A stretch of 64,000 nt of DNA. It comes from Chloroflexota bacterium (lineage in GTDB: Bacteria; Chloroflexota; Limnocylindria; Limnocylindrales; CSP1-4). The position numbers were made by a program, and so were the translations under genes. The DNA lies in assembly GCA_016191425.1 (NCBI GenBank), contig JACPOR010000001.1:22442-86441 (forward strand). The letters are read 5' to 3'. Below are positions 24,278-35,185 of the stretch, one piece after another. Each line of letters opens with the position of its first letter. The stretch's first letter is position 1. The notes beneath the pieces are model-generated. The model was not told the DNA's origin. It saw only the letters and a program-made list of their open reading frames with translations, and searched no databases.

Positions 24278-25084
24278 ATGGAGACATACGAAGTGACAGA
24301 CGAATTCACGACCTCGACGGAGCGGGTCCCGACTCGACCCACTTCCGTAGCGAGGATCGGGCTCATCGGGGCCGCAGCGGCTGCCCTCGTGGGCGCCGCG
24401 ATCCTCATCTTCGGAGCCACGGCGGCGCCTTCGGGCACGCTCGCGGCAGCGAGTACCAGCAACTCGGCGGCCATCGAGCTCCCGGGTCAGGGACCCGACG
24501 ACGGCAGGATGGGGGACGTTGGTGGAGGCCGACGGTTCGGCGCAACCACCATCACGGCGATCTCCGGCTCGAGCATTTCGCTCGAGACCGAGGATGGCTG
24601 GAAGCGAACGATCGCCATCACGTCGGCTACTGCTCTGACCAAGGGCGGCGCAACCATCACCCAGTCCGATCTCAAGGTCGGCGACGAGGTCCGCTTCCAG
24701 CAGACCCGCCAGACTGACGGGACCTTCACGATCACGAAGCTCAATGTCGTGCTCCCGCACCTTGGCGGGACCGTGACGGCGGTATCCGGATCGACCATCA
24801 CGGTCACTGAACGTGATGGCACCACGGGCACGATCAAGGTCACCTCGAGCACGACGTACGCGGTCGGGATGACGACCGGAAAGGCCCTCTCGGACATCGC
24901 CGTCGGCATGCGGGTCGCTGCCGTCGGCACTCTGAACTCGGATGGCTCCCTGACCGCGACCGCCATTCAGGCGATCGATCCCGCAACGATCCCGGGGCCG
25001 GGCTTCCAGCGCGGCCATGGTGATGGCGGACCCTCGAACGACGGTACCGGAACCGGCGCCTCGACCGATACCGACGCCGGCTGA
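24278..25084 (+). CDS. DUF5666-like exported beta-repeat protein
   Basis: A 268-residue protein: short cytosolic N-terminus, one membrane segment (about 27-49, perhaps an uncleaved signal), then two or three OB-like repeats of the DUF5666 type: FGATTITAISGSSISLE, LGGTVTAVSGSTITVT, each followed by a KVGDEV/AVGMRV turn. The tail is Gly/Asp/Thr-rich. Related proteins are extracytoplasmic and of unknown function. ATG 24278 gives the family-like N-terminus. Confidence 0.78.
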   Translation: METYEVTDEFTTSTERVPTRPTSVARIGLIGAAAAALVGAAILIFGATAAPSGTLAAASTSNSAAIELPGQGPDDGRMGDVGGGRRFGATTITAISGSSISLETEDGWKRTIAITSATALTKGGATITQSDLKVGDEVRFQQTRQTDGTFTITKLNVVLPHLGGTVTAVSGSTITVTERDGTTGTIKVTSSTTYAVGMTTGKALSDIAVGMRVAAVGTLNSDGSLTATAIQAIDPATIPGPGFQRGHGDGGPSNDGTGTGASTDTDAG

Positions 25085-25102
25085 CCCAGGCTCCCCACCC
25101 TC

Positions 25103-25133
25103 GATCGCCGGACGGGCTCCCCGTCCGGCGATC
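25103..25133. terminator. 14-bp perfect hairpin after the DUF5666-like gene
   Basis: GATCGCCGGACGGG (25103-25116) pairs with CCCGTCCGGCGATC (25120-25133) around a 3-base loop. No T-tract follows, but the stem is very stable and sits between convergent genes. A 17-bp direct repeat CCGGCGATCACGACTGT overlaps its right side. Confidence 0.65.
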
Positions 25134-25275
25134 ACGACTGTCCGGCGATCACGACTGTCAGGCACGGCCTTCGTGGCCGACCATTCGGTGCCAAGGGAGA
25201 TGACAAGGTCCGGGCGAGGGCTGTTGAAGCCTCGGCCCCGGCCGGCGGGCGGGCCGGCCGGGAGCATGCGGTCGT

Positions 25276-26620
25276 TCAGGTCGCTGCCTCGACCTCGATG
25301 AGGCGGCGGCGCAGGAAGCGGCGCTCCGCGGCATTCACCGTCAACCCGAGGGCACGTTCATACGCGCTGCGAGCGTCATCGTATCGACCGAGGCGACGGA
25401 GCAGATCCGCCCGGGCCGCGTAGAGGTATGGATAGGCATCGAGGACCCCTGTTGTGACGATCTCGTCGATCCTGGCCAGGCCGACCTCGAGGCCTTCGTC
25501 CATGGCCACGGCCACGGCGTGATTGAGCGCGACGACCGGGGAGGGCGCTCGCCGAGCGAGTTCCTCGTACAGGCCCGAGATCTGATGCCAGTCGGTGGCT
25601 CGGGGCGAGCTCGCCTGGTCGTGAAGCGCGGCGATCGCCGCCTGCAGCTGGTAGGGACCGGGAGCGCGCATCCGCAGCGCACGCTCGACGAGCGCGGCGC
25701 CCTCCTGAATCGCCGCGGCGTCCCAGCGGTTTCGATCCTGATCGTCGAGCAGGACGAGCTCTCCCTCGTCCCCGACGCGGGCAGCCGCGCGGGCGTCATG
25801 GAGGAGCATCAACGCCAGAAGGCCGAGAACCTCGGGCTCGTCCGGCATGAGGGCAAGGAGAACGCGCCCGAGTCGAATCGCCTCGGCCGACAGCTCCCGT
25901 CGCACAAGGGACTCGCCGGATGACGCGCCGTAGCCCTCGTTGAAGATCAGGTAGATGACCGACAGCACGCCGTTCAGGCGCTCGGGGAGCTCCTCGTCCC
26001 CGGGACAGGCCGCCCAGGGTGCGGAGCGTGAGCGCGACCCGTGCATCGACCGGGAGTGCCGGATGGCAGCACGTGAAGATGAGGCGAAGGCGATCGTCCT
26101 GGATCGGCATCTCGTTCTCCTCGTCTCCCGACTCGCCTGCGGCGAGCTCGTCCTCGATGATCTGGGCCCGGCCCACGGCATCGGCCTTGTCGACGAGCCG
26201 CCTGGCTCGGCGGAGGCGATCGATGGCCCGGTTGCGGGCCGTTGTGGTGATCCACCCGCCCGGGTTGGGTGGTGTCCCGTCGATGGGCCACCGTTCCAGC
26301 GCGGTGACAAACGCGTCCTGGACGGATTCCTCAGCGAGCTCGAAGTCCCCGATCGACCGGATCAGGCCCGCCACGACCCGGCCGGACTCCTCCCGGAACA
26401 GGCGGGCGACCGTGGCCGCGGCGGTGGCTTTGGCGTCAGTGGCATCACCGGCGGCGGCATCAGCGGCGGCATCAGCGGCGGCATCAGCGGCGGCATCCGC
26501 GGCGGCGGCGGCATCTCCGGCGGCGGCATCAGCGGCGGCGGCACCCGCGTCGGCGGCGGCATCCGACTTCGCGGCACCAGCGGCGGTGGCGGCGGCATCC
26601 GACTTCGCTTCCCCGGTCAG
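25276..26620 (-). pseudogene. Disrupted ECF42-type sigma factor (region 4 deleted, frame shifted)
   Basis: Two frames together make one sigma factor. Upstream frame: low-complexity Ala/Asp N-terminus, then region 2 (VARLFREESGRVVAGLIRS, ELAEESVQDAFVTALERWP, TTARNRAIDRLRRARR) and RLIFTCCHPALP up to TLRTLGGLS. Downstream frame: PGDEELPERLNGVLSVIYL and FNEGYGASSGE, then the TPR-like C-terminal extension. The join is near 26000. In family members a helix-turn-helix (region 4) of about 35 residues lies between these blocks; it is absent here and the frame is off. No ATG/GTG start is near; CTG 26620 overlaps the DGPF gene stop. Probably inactive unless this is an assembly error. Confidence 0.75.
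26425..26610. repeat. 12-bp coding repeat (Ala/Asp tract of the sigma gene)
   Basis: GGCGGCATCAGC and close variants repeat across this stretch. In the minus-strand sigma frame they encode Ala-rich ADAAADAAADAAA-like sequence between the presumed start and region 2. Normal ECF42 proteins have only a short N-terminus here, so this looks like a recent in-frame expansion. Confidence 0.75.
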
Positions 26621-27006
26621 CTCGCCCCGCCTCCGCCCGTCATGGCGTAGCCTGCCGGAAGTTGCCAGATCGGCCGGACCTCGATGGTCCCGCGCTTTGC
26701 AGCAGGGATCTTGGCCGCCATCTCGATGGCCTCGTCGAGATCGGCGCACTCGAGCAGGTAGAACCCGCCGAGGGCCTCCTTGGTCTCTGCGAAGGGACCG
26801 TCCGTGACTGCGAGGTGCCCGTCGCGAATGCGCACGGAGGTGGCCGTGGACGTCGGCTCGAGCGCCTCACCCGCGATGAACTGGTGACGCTCGCGGGTCT
26901 CGACCGTGAAGGCGCCGTAGGCGGCGAGTTCACTGGCCATGGCCTCGTCATCGGCCGCGGTCCGGGCGCCCACCTCGGCCTGGTAGATCAGGAGCAGGTA
27001 TTGCAT
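26617..27006 (-). CDS. YciI-like (DGPF) protein paired with an ECF42 sigma factor
   Basis: A 129-residue protein of the YCII/DGPF family: MQYLLLIYQ N-terminus, a central TDGPFAETKEALGGFYLLE block holding the DGPF motif, and RGTIEVRPIW near the end. DGPF genes are typically adjacent to ECF42 sigma genes and are thought to be part of their regulon. That pairing is seen here, although the sigma gene is broken. The short Gly-rich tail (MTGGGGAS) is not conserved in character. Confidence 0.87.
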   Translation of the reverse strand: MQYLLLIYQAEVGARTAADDEAMASELAAYGAFTVETRERHQFIAGEALEPTSTATSVRIRDGHLAVTDGPFAETKEALGGFYLLECADLDEAIEMAAKIPAAKRGTIEVRPIWQLPAGYAMTGGGGAS

Positions 27007-27058
27007 CGATGGTGTCTCCGTTCGGCAGGTGCTTCATGAGGGGGACGGTCCGGCCGTC

Positions 27059-27370
27059 CTATCCAGACGACGAATTCGACGGTGCGGAATCGACACTGCC
27101 CATCGCACTCCGCGCACTCCCCGCCTTCGCGACGGGCTGCGTCAGGAATCGCGCGCTCGTCGTCGGCAGCTCCGGCTCCGGCTCGGCCTCCGCCGCCCGA
27201 TGTTCGAGCTCCTCCGGCAGGGCCCGGCTGATGCCACCCATCGCCTCCACGGTGCCCATCAGATCCGCCAGGATGTCCTGCGCGTGGTCCAGCTCTACGC
27301 CCGCCATATAGCCGGTGTAGCCGGCGATGTCGGCGATGATGAGACAGGCGGGTTCGGCTCGGTTCTGCAT
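27059..27370 (-). pseudogene. Truncated DUF2652 (adenylate-cyclase-like) gene
   Basis: Residues 1-40 match the start of DUF2652 proteins: PACLIIADIAGYTGYMAG and ELDHAQDILADLMGTV. These normally run to about 200 or more residues. Here the family sequence stops after LMGTV and becomes an Ala/Glu/Ser-rich 60-residue tail with no family features. In another frame of the same strand GECAECDGQCRFRTVEFVVW (about 27055-27115) may be a displaced remnant of the Cys-containing middle part. I infer internal deletion. ATG 27397 is an alternative start. Confidence 0.5.
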
Positions 27371-27440
27371 GGCTCCGTCGTGGTGCCCGTCGATCATCCC
27401 GGTTGGGAGCGACGATGTCGAGGGGGGTATCGTCTCACCG

Positions 27441-28931
27441 ATGAAAGGGCAGCCGGAAGTGCTTCGGATCAATGACCGTGAGATCACGATCACCAACCCG
27501 GGCAAGATCTTCTTCGCCGAGGCCGGGATCACGAAGCTGGACCTCGTCCAGTACTACCTGGCCGTGGCCGATGGAGCGTTGCGAGGCGTCAGCGGGCGGC
27601 CCATGGCACTCAAGCGATTCGTCAACGGGGCGGCCGGCGAAGCGTTCTTCCAGAAGCGAGCCCCGGAGAATCGGCCGGACTGGTTGCGGGTGGCGACGCT
27701 CTCGTTCCCGTCCGGGCGAACGGCGGACGAGATCGTGGTTGATGATGCCGCCGGCCTCGCCTGGATCGTCAACCTCGGCTGCCTCGACCTGAACCCGCAC
27801 CCGGTTCGAGCCGACGACCTCGACCATCCCGATGAATTGCGGGTGGACCTCGACCCCATGCCGGGGATCGAGTGGGCACAGATTCGGGACGTGGCGATGG
27901 TCGCCAGGGAATCACTCGAAGCGGTGGGGCTGGTGGGCTGGCCCAAGACATCGGGGTCCCGGGGAATCCACATCAACGTGCGAATCGAGCGGCGCTGGGG
28001 ATACCCGGAGGTCCGGCGTGCGGCCCTTGCGCTGGCCCGCGACGTGGAGCGGCGGGCGCCGGCGCTCGCAACCTCCAGGTGGTGGAAGGAGGAGCGCCAC
28101 GGCGTCTTCCTGGACTACAACCAGAACGCCAAGGATCGGACCGTGGCGTCCGCCTATTCCGTGCGACCGTTGCCGGATGCACGTGTTTCCACCCCGCTGG
28201 CCTGGAACGAGCTCCCGACCTGCGAAGCCGAGGCGTTCACCGTGGCCACGGTTCCCGGGCGGCTCGCGGCAATGGGCGATCCGGGCGCGGGCATCGATGA
28301 GGCGGTCGGCTCGCTCGATGCCCTGCTGGAGCTGTCGCGGCGCGACGAGGCCGATGGAGTCGGTGATGCGCCCTGGCCGCCCAACTATCGCAAGCAGGAT
28401 GGCGAGCCACCCCGGGTCCAGCCATCACGCCAGCGTCGCGCGGCCGCGGCGTACGACACGCCGGAGGCGGAGGCGGATCGGGAGAGAGCTCGGGCCGCGA
28501 TGGAGCGCCGGTATACCGCGGCCCAGGCGGCGCGCGGAGCAGCCGTGGCCGCGGCCAATGGCGGTGGCGGCCCGGGAGCGGGTTCCGGAACGCGGCCGAC
28601 GCCGACCGGGCGCCGGCGGTCGTCGGTTCCTGTCATCGAGATCTCGCGGGCAAAGTCGAAGGAGGAGGCGCTCGCAGGTCTGGACCGCTGGAAGGCGCGA
28701 TGGCCGGCGGCCGCAACCGCCCTCGAGCCGGCCGACGTGCTGGTGGACGGAATGCGCGGCCGCTCGTCCTTGTGGTATCGGGTGCGCGTGAACCTCATCC
28801 ACGTTCCGGAGGCGGCCCGTCCCCCCCAGGAGCCGCTGGATCCGGACTACGACCCGTGGGCCGGCTACGAATGGCCTGACCGGACGGGGCAGGCGGAGCG
28901 AGCGACGCGCACGAAGCGCGAGGACGCGTGA
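27441..28931 (+). CDS. ligD: LigD-type polymerase/primase domain protein (NHEJ)
   Basis: A primase-polymerase of bacterial non-homologous end joining (496 residues). The catalytic Asp pair is in LRVDLDP, with SGSRGIHINVRI and DYNQNAKDRTVASAYSVR also conserved in LigD polymerase domains. It lacks fused ligase and phosphoesterase domains. After residue about 300 comes an Arg/Ala/Gly-rich linker and a distinct C-terminal block (EALAGLDRWKARWP, VDGMRGRSSLWYRVRVNL) of unknown role. ATG 27441 starts at the conserved region. The matching ligase is a separate gene 2 kb away; no ku gene is in the window. Confidence 0.88.
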   Translation: MKGQPEVLRINDREITITNPGKIFFAEAGITKLDLVQYYLAVADGALRGVSGRPMALKRFVNGAAGEAFFQKRAPENRPDWLRVATLSFPSGRTADEIVVDDAAGLAWIVNLGCLDLNPHPVRADDLDHPDELRVDLDPMPGIEWAQIRDVAMVARESLEAVGLVGWPKTSGSRGIHINVRIERRWGYPEVRRAALALARDVERRAPALATSRWWKEERHGVFLDYNQNAKDRTVASAYSVRPLPDARVSTPLAWNELPTCEAEAFTVATVPGRLAAMGDPGAGIDEAVGSLDALLELSRRDEADGVGDAPWPPNYRKQDGEPPRVQPSRQRRAAAAYDTPEAEADRERARAAMERRYTAAQAARGAAVAAANGGGGPGAGSGTRPTPTGRRRSSVPVIEISRAKSKEEALAGLDRWKARWPAAATALEPADVLVDGMRGRSSLWYRVRVNLIHVPEAARPPQEPLDPDYDPWAGYEWPDRTGQAERATRTKREDA

Positions 28932-29004
28932 GGCTCAGGCCTGTTGCGATCCGGCGTCGTGTGAGATGACCACATTCGAAGCTCGCGCACCGCGGGCCGA
29001 GTCG

Positions 29005-30909
<1,905 letters not shown>

Positions 30910-30967
30910 TCATGCCCGGGTCGTGCGGCGTCGTCGCATCAGCGTGCCGGTCGGCTTTCCGCGGGCT

Positions 30968-32068
30968 TCAGGCGCCGCCCATGATCTTCGCGATCTCGTA
31001 GGCCGGCGTCTCGTCCAGTTGATCGTACCGGCACGCCGCCGGCGGCTTGTCCGGGCGCCAGCGCCTGAAGGTCGTCGCGTGGCGGAAGCGGGTCCCCTGC
31101 AGGTGGTCGTAGGCAACCTCCACCACACGCTCGGTTCGGAGCGGCTCCCAGGACAGGTCCTTGCCGCGATTCCAGCGTGACGTGGCACCGGGCAGGCGCT
31201 GACCGGAGGCGTCGGCGTCACCGTGGGACGACCACTCGGCCCACTCCCGCCAGGGATGCTTGTCGAGCGCGCCTTCCCGGAGCGGCGCGAGCTCCTCGAC
31301 GAGCGCGGCCCGGCGATCCCAGGTGAACGAACTCGTGATCCCGACGTGGTGGAGCGTGCCCTCGCCATCGAACAGGCCGAGGAGCAGCGAGCCGATGTGC
31401 GTACCCGGGCCGTTCTTGTGCCAGCGGAACCCAGCGACGACGCAGTCGGCCGTTCGCTGGTGCTTGATCTTGACCATCGCCCGTTTGCCGGGCTGGTATG
31501 GTGCGTCGAGTCGCTTGGCAACCACGCCGTCCAGGCCGGCACCTTCGAATCGATCGAACCACTCAGCCGCGAGGCCACGGTCGCGGGTTGCGGGCGTCAG
31601 GTGGACCGGTGGCGCGGCCGTTCGCAGCGCCGACTCCAGCCGTTCTCGCCGCCTGCCCTGCGGGATCGATCGCAGGTCCTCGTCGCCGAGCGCGAGCAGG
31701 TCCCAGGCCACGAACGATGCCGGGGATTCGGCAGCCAGCATGTTCACGCGCGACGCGGCGGGATGAATCCGGAGCAGGAGGGCCTCGAAGTCGAGCCCAC
31801 CGCCGCGCGCGATCACGACCTCTCCGTCGAGCACGCATCGATCCGGCAGGGCTGCCCTGAGCGGCACCGCGAGTTCCGGAAAGTAGCGATCGAGGGGCTT
31901 CAGGTCCCGGGACTGGATGAGCATCTCATCGCCGTCGCGGAACACGATCGCCCGGAAGCCATCCCATTTCGGCTCGAACAGCCAGCCGTCCCCGTCGGGC
32001 AGGGCGTCCGATGCCTTCGCCAGCATCGGCTCCAGCGGCGGCGGGAACGGCAGTCGATCCAGGACCAT
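30968..32068 (-). CDS. ATP-dependent DNA ligase (LigC/LigD ligase type)
   Basis: A 366-residue stand-alone ligase. The adenylated Lys is in EPKWDGFRA, followed by IQSRDLKPLDRYFPE, DGEVVI, ASFVAWDLLAL, LDGVVAKRLDAPYQPGKR and MVKIKHQRTADCVV, the normal order of nucleotidyltransferase motifs. A C-terminal OB fold follows (HVGITSSF ... VEVAYDHLQGTRFRHATTF). It probably seals ends with the LigD-type polymerase encoded at 27441. Confidence 0.92.
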   Translation of the reverse strand: MVLDRLPFPPPLEPMLAKASDALPDGDGWLFEPKWDGFRAIVFRDGDEMLIQSRDLKPLDRYFPELAVPLRAALPDRCVLDGEVVIARGGGLDFEALLLRIHPAASRVNMLAAESPASFVAWDLLALGDEDLRSIPQGRRRERLESALRTAAPPVHLTPATRDRGLAAEWFDRFEGAGLDGVVAKRLDAPYQPGKRAMVKIKHQRTADCVVAGFRWHKNGPGTHIGSLLLGLFDGEGTLHHVGITSSFTWDRRAALVEELAPLREGALDKHPWREWAEWSSHGDADASGQRLPGATSRWNRGKDLSWEPLRTERVVEVAYDHLQGTRFRHATTFRRWRPDKPPAACRYDQLDETPAYEIAKIMGGA

Positions 32069-32198
32069 ACGGGCAGTGTAGACGGGGCCCCACGGACCGA
32101 ACCGACCCGGCGCGTGTTGCCTCGTTCCGCCCCGCCGCGGCCGTGACTGTCATTGCTCCGCGGCACCGGCGCCGCACCTCGACGGCCGGGCGCGGCCT

Positions 32199-32240
32199 GC
32201 ACGCGCGGCCCGCACGCGCGGCCTGCACGCGCGGCCTGCC
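32199..32240. repeat. 12-13-bp GC repeat upstream of the ligase
   Basis: GCACGCGCGGCCT-like units recur three to four times; related GCGCGGCC motifs continue to about 32285. The gap 32069-32297 between ligase and UspA genes holds only this repetitive GC-rich DNA. Confidence 0.6.
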
Positions 32241-32297
32241 ACCGCGCGCGGCCGTACCGGGCGCGGCCCGAACCGCGCCCGGCCGTGCCTGCCCCGG

Positions 32298-32699
32298 TCA
32301 GCGAGCGACGACGACCGTGGCCTTGGCGTGGGTCGCGACGTGCTCGGAGACGCTGCCCTGGAGCACGCGGCTCATGAGGTTGAGGCCGCGCGAGCCGACC
32401 ACGATCGTGTCAAATGCACCGTCTTCTGCAATTCGCTCGATCGTGGCGGCCGGCTCCCCGGTGGGCTCGAGCAGCTCCGCCTCAATGCCCTTCTCGGCCA
32501 GGAGGCGGCGTGCCTCGATGAGCTCCTGGGCATGGACGCTCACGTCATCCCATGGATCGACCGGAAATCGGCCCGGATGAACGGGAACGACGCTGACGAC
32601 GGACACGCTTGCGCCCGTCAGGTGAGCGAGTTCGGCTGCGGTCTCGAGTGCGTGTCGGGCCGGGTCGCCGCCGTCATAGGCTACGAGGATCTTCTTCAT
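32298..32699 (-). CDS. Universal stress protein (UspA family)
   Basis: A 133-residue single-domain UspA protein. The first strand MKKILVAYDGGDPARHALE carries the conserved Asp. The C-terminal GSRGLNLMSRVLQGSVSEHV fits the nucleotide-binding G-x2-G-x9-G(S) motif, so ATP binding is likely. ATG 32699 has AGGAG upstream. Divergently oriented from the methyltransferase gene. Members help survival under stress, but exact action is unknown. Confidence 0.93.
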   Translation of the reverse strand: MKKILVAYDGGDPARHALETAAELAHLTGASVSVVSVVPVHPGRFPVDPWDDVSVHAQELIEARRLLAEKGIEAELLEPTGEPAATIERIAEDGAFDTIVVGSRGLNLMSRVLQGSVSEHVATHAKATVVVAR

Positions 32700-32815
32700 G
32701 GTGGGCTCCTTTCGAGCGGCACCAGCATCGCGCGCAGGGCCCCATGAGGTCAGCGGCCGCCGGAACTGAACAGAGGGGCCGAATCGCCCCAACCGGACAA
32801 GTACGATATCCCGCG

Positions 32816-33646
32816 ATGGCCGAGGATCAGGGCACCCGCTACGACCGCATCGCCGGGGGCTACGCCCGGTATTGGGCGCCGGTCATCCGTCCGGCGGCGC
32901 TCCGCCTGCTCGACGACCTCGCGCCGCTCGTGCCAGCCGGCGCACCGAACCTGATCGACATCGGCACCGGCACCGGCACACTCGCCTTTGGAGCACTCGA
33001 GCGCTGGCCGAACGCGAAGGTCACGGGCATCGACGCCTCATCGGAAATGGTCGCCTGGGCCGCCGGGGAGGCACCTGCCCAACTCCCGACAGGGAGCTCG
33101 GATCGGTTCGCCACGGCCGTCAGCTTTGCCGATCGTCTCCCCTTCGAGGACGCCACCTTCGATCTCGGCATGTCGTCCTTCGTCATGCAACTCGTTCCGA
33201 ATCGCGCGGCCGCCCTGCGCGAGGCAAGACGGGTGCTCCGGCCCGGTGCCCCATTCGGGTACGCGACATGGCTTCGCGAGAGCGGAGAGGTCGATCCGCC
33301 AGACCGAATCCTTGACGAGGTCCTCGATGAGTTCGGGTTCGACCCACCCGAGGCTGACTCTCCATCCGGGGACCCGGCAACCGCTCGTGCTGCAGCCGAC
33401 GGCATGCGACGGGCCGGATTTCGCGAGGTGACCGCGCGCGAGGGCGTCCTCACCCATCGCTGGACGGTGCGCGGCTACGCGGACTTCATCGAGCACTTCT
33501 CGGAAGAGTCGCTCTTCGGCGAACTCGTGGAGCGCGAACGTCGGGCCCTGCGGCACCGGCTCGTCGAACGCCTCCGACGACTTCCGGCGCGGGACATGCG
33601 CCTGCGACTGCCCGTCGTGTACGTGATCGGGCGCGCGCAGGGCTGA
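32816..33646 (+). CDS. Class I SAM-dependent methyltransferase
   Basis: A 276-residue enzyme with motif I LIDIGTGTGTLAFG, motif II VTGIDASSEM, and motif IV/post region FDLGMSSFVMQLVPN followed by LREARRVLRPGAPFGYATW, the layout of UbiE/small-molecule methyltransferases. The acceptor is unknown. ATG 32816 is selected because the preceding frame is not family-like. It stands alone between a divergent UspA gene and the convergent bL25 gene. Confidence 0.87.
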   Translation: MAEDQGTRYDRIAGGYARYWAPVIRPAALRLLDDLAPLVPAGAPNLIDIGTGTGTLAFGALERWPNAKVTGIDASSEMVAWAAGEAPAQLPTGSSDRFATAVSFADRLPFEDATFDLGMSSFVMQLVPNRAAALREARRVLRPGAPFGYATWLRESGEVDPPDRILDEVLDEFGFDPPEADSPSGDPATARAAADGMRRAGFREVTAREGVLTHRWTVRGYADFIEHFSEESLFGELVERERRALRHRLVERLRRLPARDMRLRLPVVYVIGRAQG

Positions 33647-33709
33647 CGGACTCGGGCGCGCCACGTTGGTGGTCGCGACCGGTCGGTCGCTGGCTGAAGC
33701 TCCTCCGGA

Positions 33710-34393
33710 TCAGTCGCCGGGCGAAGTGCCGGAGCCCGAAGCCTCGGATCCCGAGGCCTCGGCTCCCTCGGCCGCGGTTTCTGCCGCCTCGATGGCCTCT
33801 TCGGCACCAACCACGGTCGGCTCCTCCTCGACGCGCGGCGGCGAAACGCGAGCGACGATCTCGTTCGGGTCGGTCAGCAACGTCACGTCGGCCGGGATCG
33901 CGATATCGCGGAGCCGAACGACATCATCGAACGTGACCAGGACGGAGATATCGTAAGCCAGCGATTGGGGCAGGTGATCCGGCAGCGCCTTCACCCGCAC
34001 GTGCTCGATCGGGTGGAGCAGCGTGCCGCCGTTCAACTTGACCGCCTCGGATTCGCCAGTTGGGACGAGTGGCACGTCCACGGTGAGCGCATCGGTCATC
34101 CGCACCAGGTACAGGTCGGCGTGCAGCGGTCGCTGCGTCACCACGTGAAGCTGGACGCCGTGGACGAGGACCGGTCGGGGCTTCTTGCCGTCGATCGACA
34201 GGTCAACGAGCGTGTTCGCGCTGGTTCTGTGCCGGAGCAACTCGAACGCGTGGGCGTCGAGCGCGACATTGGTCGACGCGACGCCGTTGCCGAAGACGAC
34301 GGCCGGCAACTGGCCCTCGCGACGGAGGCGGCTGACGGCTTTTCCCGTGACGTCGCGGTGAATCGCCGTGAGCGATGGTCGTGCAGTGGACAT
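33710..34393 (-). CDS. rplY: Large-subunit ribosomal protein bL25 (Ctc/TL5 form)
   Basis: A 227-residue two-domain bL25. The N-terminal 5S rRNA-binding domain shows SRLRREGQLPAVVFGNG and DGKKPRPVLVHGVQLHVVTQ; the C-terminal TL5 domain shows LHADLYLVRMTDALTVDVPL and the Pro/Val-rich strands that follow. The last 35 residues are acidic and Ala/Ser/Gly-rich (EEAIEAAETAAEGAEA), common in this form. It binds 5S rRNA in the ribosome and, as Ctc, is stress-linked in some species. Confidence 0.92.
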   Translation of the reverse strand: MSTARPSLTAIHRDVTGKAVSRLRREGQLPAVVFGNGVASTNVALDAHAFELLRHRTSANTLVDLSIDGKKPRPVLVHGVQLHVVTQRPLHADLYLVRMTDALTVDVPLVPTGESEAVKLNGGTLLHPIEHVRVKALPDHLPQSLAYDISVLVTFDDVVRLRDIAIPADVTLLTDPNEIVARVSPPRVEEEPTVVGAEEAIEAAETAAEGAEASGSEASGSGTSPGD

Positions 34394-34485
34394 GAGCGGG
34401 CGATACCTCTGAATCTGGAAGCGCCACGGTACCACGAGGACCCCTTTTGCGGCCCAGTTGATGGTCCCGATGTACGATCGAGCAC

Positions 34486-35184
34486 ATGTCCAGCACCATC
34501 CTGATCGTCGAGGACGAGCACGCCGTCGCCCGGGGGATCGAGTACGCACTCCAGCAGGAGGGTTATACCGTCGCGCTCGCCAGGTCCGGCGAGGAAGGCC
34601 TCGAGCTGGCGATCAGCCAGGCACCCGACCTGGTGATCCTGGATGTCCGCCTTCCGGGCATCGACGGGTTCGAGGTCCTCCGCCGGCTCCGGGCGTCGGG
34701 TTCGCGCGCCCCGGTGCTGATGCTGACCGCCCGAGACGATGAGGTCGACAAGGTCATCGGCCTCGAACTCGGGGCGGATGACTACGTGACCAAGCCCTTC
34801 GGCCTGCGGGAACTGCTCAGCCGGGTCAAGGCCCTGCTGCGCCGCGCGTACGGCGACCTGGCGGACGCGGTCGGGGGACGAGTGATCCGGCACGAGGACC
34901 TCGTGATCGACCTCGACCGGCGCCGAGTCACGCGGGGGGAGCGACGGATCAGCCTGACGCCGACCGAGTTCGAGATCCTTCGTCACCTCGCCAGCCGCCC
35001 GGGGCGGGTCTACACCCGCGGCGAACTCCTCGAGCTGCTGCGCGACTACGAGGCGCTGGACCAGGACGAGAAGACCATCAACGTCCACATCAGCCATCTC
35101 CGCGACAAGATCGAGGACGATCCGACGCGCCCCATGTTCGTCCAGACCATTCGAGGTGTCGGCTACGCCTTTGCCGAACGCTGA
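34486..35184 (+). CDS. OmpR-family response regulator
   Basis: A 232-residue regulator. Acidic pocket ILIVEDE, phosphoacceptor Asp53 in VILDVRLPG, Thr in MLTARDD and Lys in [10 protein letters not shown] are all present, so it should be phosphorylatable. The winged helix ends TIRGVGYAF. One base separates its stop from the kinase start, forming a pair. With the HtrA-like gene downstream, the set resembles the MprAB-PepD envelope stress arrangement of mycobacteria, an analogy by order only. Confidence 0.93.
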   Translation: MSSTILIVEDEHAVARGIEYALQQEGYTVALARSGEEGLELAISQAPDLVILDVRLPGIDGFEVLRRLRASGSRAPVLMLTARDDEVDKVIGLELGADDYVTKPFGLRELLSRVKALLRRAYGDLADAVGGRVIRHEDLVIDLDRRRVTRGERRISLTPTEFEILRHLASRPGRVYTRGELLELLRDYEALDQDEKTINVHISHLRDKIEDDPTRPMFVQTIRGVGYAFAER

Positions 35185-35185
35185 G

